Source: an uncultured Paraprevotella sp.
GTDB taxonomy: Bacteria > Bacteroidota > Bacteroidia > Bacteroidales > Bacteroidaceae
Assembly: GCA_944320765.1 (NCBI GenBank)
Contig: CALUIS010000006.1
Coordinates: 1 to 64,000, forward strand
Direction: 5' to 3'
Length of the DNA: 64,000 bases
Part shown: positions 42,900 to 51,455 of the stretch, piece after piece
Numbering within the stretch: the stretch's first letter is position 1
How the letters are laid out: every line of letters begins with the position of its first letter
Notes under the pieces: generated by a model
What the model saw: only the letters and a program-made list of their open reading frames with translations
Told to the model about the DNA's origin: nothing
Databases searched by the model: none
Made by a program: the position numbers and the translations under genes

Positions 42900-44627
42900 A
42901 TGTATAAGAGAAGTTATTTTTGGCCCTTGGTGGCCTTGTGCGTCTTGTCTTTGTTCTTGTTCTTGGGACAAACATATTTCCACACCCGGGGAGAACCGCG
43001 TGAGGCGGTGGTGGCTCTCTCCATGCTGCAGCAAGGCAACTGGGTCCTGCCGGTGAACAACGGGGTGGAATTGGCCTTCAAGCCGCCTTTCTTCCATTGG
43101 TGCATCGCGGCGGTTTCTTCTGTTGTGGGTGCGGTGAACGAATATACGGCGCGTGTGCCGTCGGCTTTGGCCTTGTCGGCCATGGTGCTGGTGGGGTATG
43201 TGTTTTATGCCAAAAGGCGCGGGGCGGAGGTCGCTTTCCTTGCGGCCTTGCTGACGCTGACCAATTTCGAGGTGCATCGGGCCGGGGTGGCCTGCCGGGT
43301 GGACATGGTGCTGACGGCCATGATGGTTATTGCCTTGTATCAGTTTTACAAGTGGGGCGAGAAGGGGTTGAAAGGCATTCCTTGGATAGGTATATTGTGC
43401 CTGAGTGCGGCGGCATTGACCAAAGGACCCGTGGGGCTTGCGCTGCCTTGTGTGGTGCCGGCTGTTTTCCTTTGGATTCGCGGTACAAAGTTCGTGCGGG
43501 TTTTCTTTTCGTTCCTGATGGTGGCGGTCCTGGCCTGTATTTTGCCCGCCGTATGGTATTGGGCGGCTTACCAGCAGGGAGGGGAGCGTTTCCTCGGACT
43601 GGTGCTGGAGGAGAATGTCTACCGCCTGATGGGCAAGATGACCTATGCGTCCCATGAGAATCCGGCATGGTACAATGTGGTGACGGTGGTGGCCGGTTAT
43701 GTGCCTTATACCTTGCTGGTGCTGATATCCTTGTTCTTCCTTCACTACCGGAAGCCCGCCTTGCGTCCGCAGGTTTGGTGGTCGCGCTTCAAGGACTATA
43801 TCCGTAAGATGGACGATGTGCGGCTTTATTCCTTGTTGGCCATCGTCATCATTTTCGTGTTCTACTGCATTCCGAAGAGCAAGCGCAGCGTGTATCTGCT
43901 GCCGATTTATCCGTTCATCGCTTATTTCCTGGCGGAGTTCGTCATCTTCTTGCGCCACCGCCATCTGAATGCCTTGCGCATATTCGGCAGCACCCTGTCC
44001 GTGCTGGCCGTCTTGTTGCTGTCCGTGTTCGGGGCCGTGCGTATGGGATGGATACCGGAAAGCCTTTTCTCAGGCCGCCATGCGGCGGAGAATGTAGCCT
44101 ACATGCGTGCTTTGGAGAATGTCCCCCTGGCGTTCTTGTCCGTCGTGCTGGTGCTCTTGCCGGTCGGGGCAGCTGTGTGGTATTTCCGTACCCAGCGGCG
44201 CAATGCGGCCGACAATGGCATCATCTATGCCTGCATCGGGGTGGTTTTCACCATATTCATGGCGCTTGACGGTTTTTATCAGCCGGTGGTCCTGAATGTC
44301 AAGTCGGACAAGGCCGTGGCCGGGGAAGTGCGCCGCATCGTGCCGGAAGGGCGGCTGTATTCATTCCGTACCGATGTGGTTCCCAACAACCGGATGCATC
44401 CTTTTACGGTGAACTTTTATTTAGGCGACCGGATGGTGCCTTTCGACTGCTTCGACCCGGGCAAGGAAGGATATGTGTTCATGGGCGAGGATATGGAGGA
44501 AGCCTTTGTGGAACGTTACGGGGAGGAATATGCCCTGGAGGACGTATACGATTCCCGCCATCGCAGCTGTGACGACAAGCGGTATAACCACCTTTACCGG
44601 TTCCGCCGGCTGGAGGCTGTGGAGTAA
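42900..44627 (+). CDS. ArnT-like membrane glycosyltransferase (GT39/GT83 fold)
   Basis: A 575-residue polytopic enzyme from ATG 42900. The first periplasmic loop has the family signature TRGEPREAVVALSMLQQGNW with the catalytic-type acidic residue, then PPFFHWCIAA. About a dozen hydrophobic segments and a C-terminal periplasmic domain follow. Relatives transfer a sugar from a polyprenyl-phosphate donor to lipid A or protein; acceptor and sugar are unknown. It lies in a four-gene run with DUF368, GtrA and a GtrB-like GT2. Confidence 0.88.
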   Translation: MYKRSYFWPLVALCVLSLFLFLGQTYFHTRGEPREAVVALSMLQQGNWVLPVNNGVELAFKPPFFHWCIAAVSSVVGAVNEYTARVPSALALSAMVLVGYVFYAKRRGAEVAFLAALLTLTNFEVHRAGVACRVDMVLTAMMVIALYQFYKWGEKGLKGIPWIGILCLSAAALTKGPVGLALPCVVPAVFLWIRGTKFVRVFFSFLMVAVLACILPAVWYWAAYQQGGERFLGLVLEENVYRLMGKMTYASHENPAWYNVVTVVAGYVPYTLLVLISLFFLHYRKPALRPQVWWSRFKDYIRKMDDVRLYSLLAIVIIFVFYCIPKSKRSVYLLPIYPFIAYFLAEFVIFLRHRHLNALRIFGSTLSVLAVLLLSVFGAVRMGWIPESLFSGRHAAENVAYMRALENVPLAFLSVVLVLLPVGAAVWYFRTQRRNAADNGIIYACIGVVFTIFMALDGFYQPVVLNVKSDKAVAGEVRRIVPEGRLYSFRTDVVPNNRMHPFTVNFYLGDRMVPFDCFDPGKEGYVFMGEDMEEAFVERYGEEYALEDVYDSRHRSCDDKRYNHLYRFRRLEAVE

Positions 44628-44639
44628 GACGGAGGTGCG

Positions 44640-45020
44640 ATGCCTTTCAAGCGTCTGTTTTCCACGTTTGTGCGTTTCGGGATGGTCGGGGTGTTTGCCA
44701 CGGCCTTGCATTATGCCCTCTACTGGCTGCTGCATCTCTTCATGGGGGCGAACGCGGCCTTTACGGTGGCCTATGTGCTTTCTTTCGTGGCGAATTTCTA
44801 CCTGACGTCGTATTTCACGTTCGGGACTTCCCCTTCGTGGCGCAAGTTGTGGGGCATGTGTGGGGCGCACGCGGTGAACTATCTGCTGCAAATCGGCCTG
44901 CTGAACTTTTTCCTGTGGGCCGGGGTGGCCGAGGTCTGGGCGCCGCTGCCGGTGTATGCCATTGCCGTCCCGGTAAATTTCGTGTTGGTTCGTTTTGTAT
45001 TTACAAGAAAGGAGAAGTGA
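44640..45020 (+). CDS. GtrA family membrane protein (putative flippase)
   Basis: A 126-residue protein with four transmembrane segments, starting MPFKRLFSTFVRFGMVGVFA, with the GtrA features FGMVGVFATALHYALYW and FVANFYLTSYFTF. GtrA proteins are thought to flip polyprenyl-phosphate-sugar to the periplasmic face. It begins 12 bases after the ArnT-like gene and is followed by the GT2 gene after one base, so the GtrA-GtrB pairing is conserved here. Confidence 0.9.
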   Translation: MPFKRLFSTFVRFGMVGVFATALHYALYWLLHLFMGANAAFTVAYVLSFVANFYLTSYFTFGTSPSWRKLWGMCGAHAVNYLLQIGLLNFFLWAGVAEVWAPLPVYAIAVPVNFVLVRFVFTRKEK

Positions 45021-45021
45021 T

Positions 45022-45978
45022 ATGTTGGATTTGGTCATCGTCGTACCTTGTTATAATGAGGAGGAGGTCCTGCCCGAGACCACGAGGCAGTTGACGGGCA
45101 TACTGGAGGAGCTTTCTGTCCGGGGGACGATTGGAAGCGGAAGGCTCCTGTATGTGGACGACGGTTCCCGCGACCGGACGTGGGAGCTGGTTTGCGGCTA
45201 CGCTGCCTCCGACCGGAGGGTCGGCGGACTGAAGCTGGCGCACAACGCGGGCCATCAGCAGGCACTTTGGGCCGGACTGGAGTGGGCTGCCGGCCATGCG
45301 TCGGCGGCTGTGTCCATCGATGCGGACCTGCAGGACAATGTGCATTCCATCGTGGACATGGTGGAGGCCTGGCGCGACGGGGCGGACATCGTGTACGGCG
45401 TGCGCCGCGAGCGGAAGACCGACACGTTCTTCAAGCGTCATACGGCCCAGATGTTTTACCGGCTGATGAAAGGCTTGGGCGGCGAGGTGGTGTACAACCA
45501 TGCAGATTTCCGTCTGATGAGCCGCCGTGCGCTCCAGGCGTTGATGGCTTTTCCGGAGCGGAACCTTTTCCTTCGCGGCATGGTGCCGGCTTTAGGGTTC
45601 AGGACGGCCAAGGTGTTTTACGACCGCAAGGAGCGTTGGGCCGGGGAGTCCAAATATCCGTTGGGCAAGATGGTCAGTTTCGCGTTGGACGGCATCACGT
45701 CGTTCTCTGTTCGCCCGTTGCGTTACATCGTCATGCTGGGCCTGCTCTTCATCCTGATTTCCGTGGTGGCCATCGTGTATGGCGTGGTGGTGTATTGCCA
45801 GGGGAACACGATTCCGGGATGGACCTCGTTGTTGGTCTCCGTCTGGTTCATCGGCGGTTCCATCCTGATGGCGTTGGGCATCATCGGGGAGTATGTGGGC
45901 AAGATATATAAAGAGGTGAAACGCCGCCCGCGCTATTTCGTGGAGGCGGAAGCTGGGACGGCGGAGGACCAAGAGTAG
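45022..45978 (+). CDS. GtrB/DPM1-like family 2 glycosyltransferase
   Basis: A 318-residue enzyme starting MLDLVIVVPCYNEEEVLPET. The GT2 domain has YVDDGSRDRTWELV, SIDADLQDN (DxD-type metal site) and RRERKTDTFFKRHTAQMFY; two C-terminal transmembrane helices (about 232-300) anchor it. It should load a sugar onto polyprenyl phosphate on the cytoplasmic side, feeding GtrA and the ArnT-like enzyme. The ATG at 45022 is preferred because it gives the standard N-terminus. Confidence 0.92.
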   Translation: MLDLVIVVPCYNEEEVLPETTRQLTGILEELSVRGTIGSGRLLYVDDGSRDRTWELVCGYAASDRRVGGLKLAHNAGHQQALWAGLEWAAGHASAAVSIDADLQDNVHSIVDMVEAWRDGADIVYGVRRERKTDTFFKRHTAQMFYRLMKGLGGEVVYNHADFRLMSRRALQALMAFPERNLFLRGMVPALGFRTAKVFYDRKERWAGESKYPLGKMVSFALDGITSFSVRPLRYIVMLGLLFILISVVAIVYGVVVYCQGNTIPGWTSLLVSVWFIGGSILMALGIIGEYVGKIYKEVKRRPRYFVEAEAGTAEDQE

Positions 45979-46058
45979 GAGGCCGAAACAGATTGCTCCA
46001 TAGGGGGCTTGGGGGCATGAACTGAAAAAAGAGGGCGTAGCAAAAAGCAAGACACGGA

Positions 46059-46194
46059 CTGCTCCGCCTGAAAGGGGAGCTGCCGCGAAGCGGCTGAGGG
46101 GTTTTCCATCCACAAAGCATACTTCCCGTGTCGGAAGCCGTGGATGTGAAACCCCTCAGGCCCTACGGGCCAGCTCCCCTTTCAGGCGGAGCAG
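46059..46194. repeat. Palindromic cloverleaf-like repeat, copy R1
   Basis: A perfect 24-bp inverted repeat, arms 46059-46082 (CTGCTCCGCCTGAAAGGGGA... ) and 46171-46194, encloses smaller hairpins: CCGCGAAGCGG at 46083-46093, CTTCC/GGAAG near 46122-46136 and GGCCCTACGGGCC at 46159-46171. A second long pairing joins 46094-46113 with 46140-46159. It sits between the converging GT2 and pstB genes, 10 bases beyond the pstB stop, and may also end transcription. Confidence 0.85.
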
Positions 46195-46204
46195 TTCCTT
46201 GTGC

Positions 46205-46975
46205 TTATCCCATCTTCCCCGTCAGGTAAGCACGGGTGCGCTCGTCGGCCGGGTCGTTGAACATCTTGTCCGTCTTGTCATATTCAATCAGCTCGCCGAG
46301 GTACATGAACATGGACATGTCCGAGATGCGCATGGCTTGCGACATGTTGTGCGTCACAATCATGATGGTCACTTCGTCCTTCAGCTTCACGATAAGGTCC
46401 TCCACGTGCTTGGTGGCGATGGGGTCCAGGGCCGATGTCGGCTCGTCGAGCAGCAGCAGCTCGGGTTGCAGGGCCAGCGAGCGGGCGATGCAGAGACGCT
46501 GCTGCTGTCCGCCGGAGAGGAAAGTGCCCCGTTTGGTGAGCGAGCCTTTCACCTCGTCCCAGAGCGACACGTTCCTCAGGTTGCGTTCCACGATCTCGTC
46601 CTTCTTGCTTTTGCTCAGGTGTATGCCGTTGAGGATGTAGCCTGCCAGCACGTTGTCGTAGATGCTCATGGTGGGGAAGGGGTTGGGCCGCTGGAACACC
46701 ATGCCGATTTTCCGGCGCACGGCGTTCGGCTGTTCCTGCATGATGTTCACCCCGTCGAGCAGGATTTCGCCCGTCACCTGGATGTTCTTGTACAGTTCGT
46801 GCATCCGGTTCACGGCACGGAGAAGCGTGCTTTTTCCGCAACCGGAGGGACCCATGATGGCCGTGATGGTGTTGCGCTGCACGGCGGCCGAGACATTCTT
46901 CACGGCGGTCACTTTCTGGTCGTAGGAGATGCTGATGTTTTTGATTTCCAATATGGGGTCTGTTATATTTTCCAT
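46205..46975 (-). CDS. pstB: Phosphate ABC transporter ATP-binding protein
   Basis: A 256-residue ABC ATPase from ATG 46975. Walker A GPSGCGKSTL, Q-loop VFQRPNPFP, signature LSGGQQQRLCIARSLA, Walker B LLLLDEPTSALDP and the switch His in VTHNMSQAM are all intact. It powers phosphate import through PstCA. Its first 13 bases overlap pstA. It is the last pst gene; no phoU follows, and repeat R1 lies right after its stop. Confidence 0.97.
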   Translation of the reverse strand: MENITDPILEIKNISISYDQKVTAVKNVSAAVQRNTITAIMGPSGCGKSTLLRAVNRMHELYKNIQVTGEILLDGVNIMQEQPNAVRRKIGMVFQRPNPFPTMSIYDNVLAGYILNGIHLSKSKKDEIVERNLRNVSLWDEVKGSLTKRGTFLSGGQQQRLCIARSLALQPELLLLDEPTSALDPIATKHVEDLIVKLKDEVTIMIVTHNMSQAMRISDMSMFMYLGELIEYDKTDKMFNDPADERTRAYLTGKMG

Positions 46976-47841
46976 TTTTTTGCGATTCTTTTTGCGATTA
47001 AGTTCAGGCAAAGTACGAAAGTGAGGAGGAAGAGCGAGGCTCCCCAGATGAGGCTCTGCAGGTTGGGGTCGTTGAAGAACTCCCAGATGAGCAGGGGAAC
47101 GGCCGACATGGGCTTCGACATGTTCCAGCTGATGACCGCGCTGCCCAGCGTGGTGAACATCAGCGGCGCCGTCTCGCCCACCACGCGGGAGATGGCCAGC
47201 AGGATGCCCGTGAAGATGCTGCCGAACGAGGCGGGCAGCATCACCTTCAGCATCACGCGCCAGTAGTTCCCGCCCAGCCCGAGCCCGGCTTCCTTCAGCG
47301 TGGCCGGAAGGATTTTCATCGTCTCCTCCGTGGAGCGGATGATGAGCGGCAGCATCATGATGAAGAGGGCCACGCTGCCGGCGTAGGCCGAATAGCCCTT
47401 GGTGGGCACCACAATCCAGATGTAGGTGATGATGCCGATGATGATGGACGGCGTGCCTTGCAGCAGGTCGGTCAGGTAGCTCACGGTCTTGGCGAACCAG
47501 TTGTGGCGGTATTCCGAGAGGCAGATGCCGCAGAGGATGCCCACGGGGATGGCCACCACGGCCGCCAGGGCGAGCATGAGGAACGTGCCGATGATGCCGT
47601 TGGCGATGCCGCCCGGCACGCTTTCGCCGCTGGCCATGGCCTCCATGGCCTTGTAGGCGTTGGGCGTGGCTTCGGTGAGGAACGACCACCCCAGCTGGTC
47701 CCATCCCTTGACGAGCACCTCGCCCAGGATGGCGACGAGGGGGATGGCGGTCATGGCCGAGAGGACGCACACCGTGATGTAGAGCAGCCGGTTCTTCAGG
47801 ATTCTGAATGCCAGTTTGTTGTCTGTAGTTTTCATTTCCAT
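46963..47841 (-). CDS. pstA: Phosphate ABC transporter permease PstA
   Basis: A 292-residue integral membrane protein with six hydrophobic helices and the permease coupling loop region EAGLGLGGNYWRVMLKVMLP (EAA motif). It pairs with PstC to form the phosphate channel. The gene starts 12 bases after pstC and overlaps pstB. A second in-frame ATG (47835) gives a nearly identical product. Confidence 0.95.
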   Translation of the reverse strand: MEMKTTDNKLAFRILKNRLLYITVCVLSAMTAIPLVAILGEVLVKGWDQLGWSFLTEATPNAYKAMEAMASGESVPGGIANGIIGTFLMLALAAVVAIPVGILCGICLSEYRHNWFAKTVSYLTDLLQGTPSIIIGIITYIWIVVPTKGYSAYAGSVALFIMMLPLIIRSTEETMKILPATLKEAGLGLGGNYWRVMLKVMLPASFGSIFTGILLAISRVVGETAPLMFTTLGSAVISWNMSKPMSAVPLLIWEFFNDPNLQSLIWGASLFLLTFVLCLNLIAKRIAKKWKI

Positions 47842-47853
47842 TCCGTTTTGGGG

Positions 47854-48711
47854 TTACACGTGCTGCGCACGCCGGATGAGTATTTTGCCTATCATGTTGA
47901 TGATGGCCGTGATGAGGAACAGCAGCAGTCCGATGGCGATGAGCGACGAGAGCTTCAGGCCGTCGGCCTCGCCGAACTGGTTGGCGATGATGCTGGCCAT
48001 GGTGTTGCCCGTGGTGCGCAGCGTGTCGGGCATCTGGTTGGTGTTCCCGATGAGCATCGTCACCGTCATGGTCTCGCCCAGGGCGCGGCCGATGGCCAGG
48101 ATGTAGGCCGAGAAGATGCCCGACCCCGCCGTGGGGAAGATGACCCGTCGGATGACTTCGGCGCGCGTGGCCCCCAGGCCGTAGGCCCCTTCCTTCAGGT
48201 CGGACGGCACCATCTTGATGAACTCCGAGCTCAGCGAGGCGGCGTAGGGCACGATCATGATGGCCAGCACGAAGGCGGCCGTCAGGATGCCCGAGCCTTG
48301 CGGCGAGAGGTCCAGGTGCATGAAGATGCCACGCAGGGCGTAGAAGCCCCAGAGGCCGTAGATGATGGAGGGGATGCCGGCCAGCAGGTCGATGATGGTG
48401 CTCAGCACCGTGGCGATCTTCTTGCCCCGGAAGTATTCGCCCGTGAACAGGGCCACGGGGAGCGAGAAGGGGATGCAGATGAGCAGGGCCAGGAGCGTGG
48501 TGAGCAGGGTGCCCGTGATGAACGGGAGCGCCCCGTAGCTTTCCTTGCCGGCCGTGGTCACCCAGTCGTCCGAGAACACGAAGTTCCAGAACCCGAAGTG
48601 GCCGAAGGCGGCCGAGGCGTCGTACGACAGCGAGTAGATGATGCCGCAGCAGATGACCGGAATCAGCAGGGCCGACAGGAGCAGCAGCGTTCTGAATATT
48701 CTGTCTTGCAT
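47854..48711 (-). CDS. pstC: Phosphate ABC transporter permease PstC
   Basis: A 285-residue permease with six predicted helices and EAA-type loop EGAYGLGATRAEVIRRVIFP. It starts MQDRIFRTLLLLSALL. It is somewhat shorter than enterobacterial PstC but complete. The gene lies 22 bases after pstS and 12 before pstA. Confidence 0.95.
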   Translation of the reverse strand: MQDRIFRTLLLLSALLIPVICCGIIYSLSYDASAAFGHFGFWNFVFSDDWVTTAGKESYGALPFITGTLLTTLLALLICIPFSLPVALFTGEYFRGKKIATVLSTIIDLLAGIPSIIYGLWGFYALRGIFMHLDLSPQGSGILTAAFVLAIMIVPYAASLSSEFIKMVPSDLKEGAYGLGATRAEVIRRVIFPTAGSGIFSAYILAIGRALGETMTVTMLIGNTNQMPDTLRTTGNTMASIIANQFGEADGLKLSSLIAIGLLLFLITAIINMIGKILIRRAQHV

Positions 48712-48733
48712 GGCTCAAGTTTTTGGGGTCGGC

Positions 48734-49801
48734 TTATTTCAACACGGGCTGCCCATCGTAGGTTACCTGCTTCAGGTTCTCCAGGCTCAGTTCCACGGCC
48801 TGCCGGGGCAGCGGCGCGTAGTTCACCGTAGAGGTAGTCTGCTGGATGGAGTCGCTCAGGATGTACTTCATCAGGCTCACCGTGGCCTGCGCCTGTGCCA
48901 GGCTGCGCCCGCCGTAGTTCTGTTCCTTGTAGAACACCAGCCAGGTGAAGCAGCTGATGGGGTAGGCCCCCGGCGCGTCCGCGTCGGTGATGGAGCAGCG
49001 GGTGTCCTGCGGGATGTCGCCGGCAGAGGCGGAGATGCTTTCGGCGGACGGGGTCACCATCTCGCCGCGCCGGTTCATCACGTTGGCATACGGGATTTTC
49101 TGCGCGAAGGCGTATTCCGAACCGATGTATCCGATGGAGTACGGCGTCTGGGCGATGATGCCCGCCACGCCCGGGTTGCCTTTGGCGGCCTGCCCCACGG
49201 GGAAGTCCACGGTCTTGCCGCTGCCGTAGGTGTTCTTCCACGATTCGCTTACCTTCGACAGGTAGTCGGTGAAGATGAACGTCGTGCCGCTGCCGTCCGA
49301 GCGGTAGGCTTGTATGATGTCCTTGGCGGGCAGCGCGGCGCCGGGGTTCAGTTCCTTCAGGCGCGGGTCGTCCCATTTCGATATTTTTCCGCAGAAGATG
49401 TCGGCGATGACCTCGCCCGAGAGGTTCAGTCCCTTCACTTCGGGCAGGTTGTAGGCGATGACCACGGCCCCCATGCACGTCGGCACGTGTACCACGGGCT
49501 TCATCTCCTTCATCTCCTCGTCCGTCAGGTAGGCGTCCGTCCCGGCGAAGTCCACGATTTCGTCCTTCAGGTTGCGGATGCCGCCGCCGCTGCCGATGCC
49601 GCCGTACGACACCTGGTCGCCGACCTTCTCCGTGTAGCTTTCAAACGTCATGGTGTAGAACGGGAGGGGGAAGGTGGCTCCCGCGCCGCTCATTTCCACG
49701 GTCTCGCGTCCGGTGCCGTCGTTCGCTACTTGCTTTCCGCCGCAGGCGGCCAGCGTAAGGGCTGCAAAGGCAGCCATGATGGGCAAATAAACTTTTCTCA
49801 T
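48734..49801 (-). CDS. pstS: Phosphate-binding lipoprotein PstS
   Basis: A 355-residue lipoprotein from ATG 49801: signal MRKVYLPIMAAFAALTLAAC, then a PBP-like fold with the phosphate-site segments GAGATFPLPFY, SYGGIGSGGGI and RSDGSGTTFIFTDYL. It captures phosphate in the periplasm. An upstream in-frame start would place extra residues before the signal and is less likely. A weak -7-like GACCTTTG lies on the minus strand at 49841-49834. Phosphate starvation control is expected, but I saw no clear operator. Confidence 0.95.
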   Translation of the reverse strand: MRKVYLPIMAAFAALTLAACGGKQVANDGTGRETVEMSGAGATFPLPFYTMTFESYTEKVGDQVSYGGIGSGGGIRNLKDEIVDFAGTDAYLTDEEMKEMKPVVHVPTCMGAVVIAYNLPEVKGLNLSGEVIADIFCGKISKWDDPRLKELNPGAALPAKDIIQAYRSDGSGTTFIFTDYLSKVSESWKNTYGSGKTVDFPVGQAAKGNPGVAGIIAQTPYSIGYIGSEYAFAQKIPYANVMNRRGEMVTPSAESISASAGDIPQDTRCSITDADAPGAYPISCFTWLVFYKEQNYGGRSLAQAQATVSLMKYILSDSIQQTTSTVNYAPLPRQAVELSLENLKQVTYDGQPVLK

Positions 49802-49900
49802 CTTTTTTCCTTTGTTTACGGTTTTTTCTGCCGCAAAGGTCGGGTTTTGGTGTGTCATACGTGTTACAATCCTGTGAATTTACGAATAAGATGCACGATT

Positions 49901-50440
49901 GTCAAAGTGTCAGGCGACGTGCGCGAGAATCGCGTATTTCCGTCCATTGGCCGGGGAGAGGGAAAAAACGGGCGTATTTCGCAGGTGCGGGATGAGCGGA
50001 ATGCCGGCCTTTTCCGCCGTTTCCTTACATTTGGCGATGGCCGTGCGGAGGTTTGGCGCATCAGGGAGGCCGGAGCGTCAGCAAAAACGGGGAGACGCTG
50101 ACATTCCGCTTCCGGTTTTTTGTCGGGCGCGATTCTTGTTCTGGATGAAAAACGGGGCTTCAGGCTGGCATTTCCGGTGCTTTCCGCCCCGCTGAAATCC
50201 GTTTTGCGGCATACTTCCGGACGCTTTGCGGCAAGAAAAAGATTTCTTTCAGCAAAGACGGAAATTTCTTGCCGCAAAGAAATCGCGGTTTTGGCGGAGA
50301 AATGCGCGTATGGAGCATTTCCCGCCTCCGCTTTTTAACACTTCGGCCTCTTTCTTGCGGCTTTTGAATGCGGTGCGTGTTACGGATTTCCCTGAATGGG
50401 TGACTTTTTGAACGAAAATCTGTGGAAACGGTGTCATTTT
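49901..50440. repeat. Dispersed non-coding repeat, copy B (about 540 bp)
   Basis: Nearly the same length as copy A (14251-14792) and collinear with it: start GTCAAAGTGTCA..GCGCGAGAATCG, the TTTGCGGCAAGAAA palindromes (50224-50284), hairpin 50293-50325 with GGCGG..AAATG and CATTT..CCGCC arms followed by GCTTTTTAACA, and an end with CTTTTTGAACGAAAAT...GTGTCATT. It fills the gap between pstS and the outer-membrane protein gene and abuts the damaged 5' end of the latter. Confidence 0.75.
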
Positions 50441-51175
50441 GCGCCTTCTGAAAATGTGCTGTTGGCCGGAAGCACGGCATCGTTCGCGCAGTCTTCCGAC
50501 GTGGAGGCTTGGAAGGGGCTTCGCCTTTCGTATGACCACAGTTTCCTGAGCAACAGCGAGGATTATTGGCCGGAGAGTTACAACGGCTTTTCCATCGGCT
50601 ACGAACATGCGTTCAAGGTGGCCAAGAAAGCCCCCTTGTTCATCCAGACGGGTGCCTCGCTCAACCTCTCTTTCGCCAAGTATGACTTCAACGAGTGGGA
50701 TGAATACGTGGAAGCTGAAAGTAGAGACGAGTACAAGCAGACGCTCATGGGGCTGACGATTCCCGTAAACTTCGTGTACGGGGTGAGAGTGAACGACAAC
50801 CTGGCCATCAAGCCTTACACCGGCTTCTATGTGCGGGTGAACCTCATGGGAAAGGAGAAGAACGAATGGAACGAGTTTAATAATTATGTAGGTACTTATC
50901 CATACGGGTATTACGAAGAAGAAGTGGAGAAGGAAACCTACAACCTGTTCGACAACGGCGAGGACGACATGGACGGTGAGGCTTGGAAACGTGTGCAGGC
51001 CGGCTGGCAAATCGGCGTGACGTTCGACATCAAGAAGTTCAATATCGGCGTCGAATATGGCTTGGACTTCAACAGAATCGCGAACTCTTATGAATGGGAC
51101 GAAGCTATTGATGACGAGGTCAAGAAAGACAACAAGCTGAGCCACGTGTCCGTGCGTCTGGGCTACAACTTCTGA
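50396..51175 (+). CDS. Outer-membrane beta-barrel protein with a disrupted 5' end
   Basis: The readable frame (259 residues from ATG 50396) has a barrel-like C-terminal part: alternating strands such as GLRLSYDHSFLSNS, GFSIGYEHAFKVA and a terminal HVSVRLGYNF ending in aromatic F, as in outer-membrane proteins. A signal-peptide end is visible (VLLAGSTASFAQ at 50455-50490), but the hydrophobic core and positive N-terminus before it are missing. The residues ahead (GDFLNENLWKRCHF) come from the end of repeat copy B. The gene is probably not exported as it stands and may be a pseudogene. Confidence 0.65.
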   Translation: MGDFLNENLWKRCHFAPSENVLLAGSTASFAQSSDVEAWKGLRLSYDHSFLSNSEDYWPESYNGFSIGYEHAFKVAKKAPLFIQTGASLNLSFAKYDFNEWDEYVEAESRDEYKQTLMGLTIPVNFVYGVRVNDNLAIKPYTGFYVRVNLMGKEKNEWNEFNNYVGTYPYGYYEEEVEKETYNLFDNGEDDMDGEAWKRVQAGWQIGVTFDIKKFNIGVEYGLDFNRIANSYEWDEAIDDEVKKDNKLSHVSVRLGYNF

Positions 51176-51205
51176 CCCGTCAGGGGTGTCGCAAGAATGA
51201 ATAAA

Positions 51206-51342
51206 CTCCTCCGCCTGAAAGGGGAGGTGTCGCGAAGCGACGGAGGGGTTTCACGTCCACAAAAGCATTCTTCCCTTGTCGAAGACCGTGGATGTGAGGC
51301 CCCTCAGGTCTGTTGGGCCAGCCCCCCTTTTAGGCGGAGCAA
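51206..51342. repeat. Palindromic cloverleaf-like repeat, copy R2
   Basis: It follows R1 in order: outer arms CTCCTCCGCCTGAAAGGGGA (51206-51225) and a diverged complement ending at 51342, inner TCGCGAAGCGA hairpin, GGAGGGGTTTCACGTCCAC pairing with GTGGATGTGAGGCCCCTC, and TCTTCCCTTGTCGAAGA at the tip. It lies 30 bases after the outer-membrane protein gene. Confidence 0.8.
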
Positions 51343-51413
51343 TCGGATTTGCAATCCAGCGTATAAAAACCGCAGATTTAATTTGCAACTTCGTTTATTT
51401 GCTGGAAAATCAT

Positions 51414-51421
51414 TAACTTTG
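51414..51421 (+). promoter_or_regulatory. -7 promoter element for the antitoxin-like gene
   Basis: TAACTTTG matches TAnnTTTG, 34 bases before the ATG at 51456. Confidence 0.6.
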
Positions 51422-51455
51422 CGAACAGATACCAAAAGCATGGGAGGATTGAGAC

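Noticed and set aside
45979..46058. Possible small gene or terminator between the GT2 gene and R1
   Set aside because: No frame with a plausible start and no clear stem with a T tract was found.
46059..46194. R1 considered as a tRNA, riboswitch or attenuator
   Set aside because: It lacks a tRNA acceptor/CCA layout and lies after genes on both sides, and other copies are dispersed, so a repeat element is the better reading.
46205..48718. An 837-codon minus-strand frame ending in PstB
   Set aside because: Its first two thirds are out of frame with pstC and pstA, which are recognisable in other frames; only the last 256 residues from 46975 are PstB.
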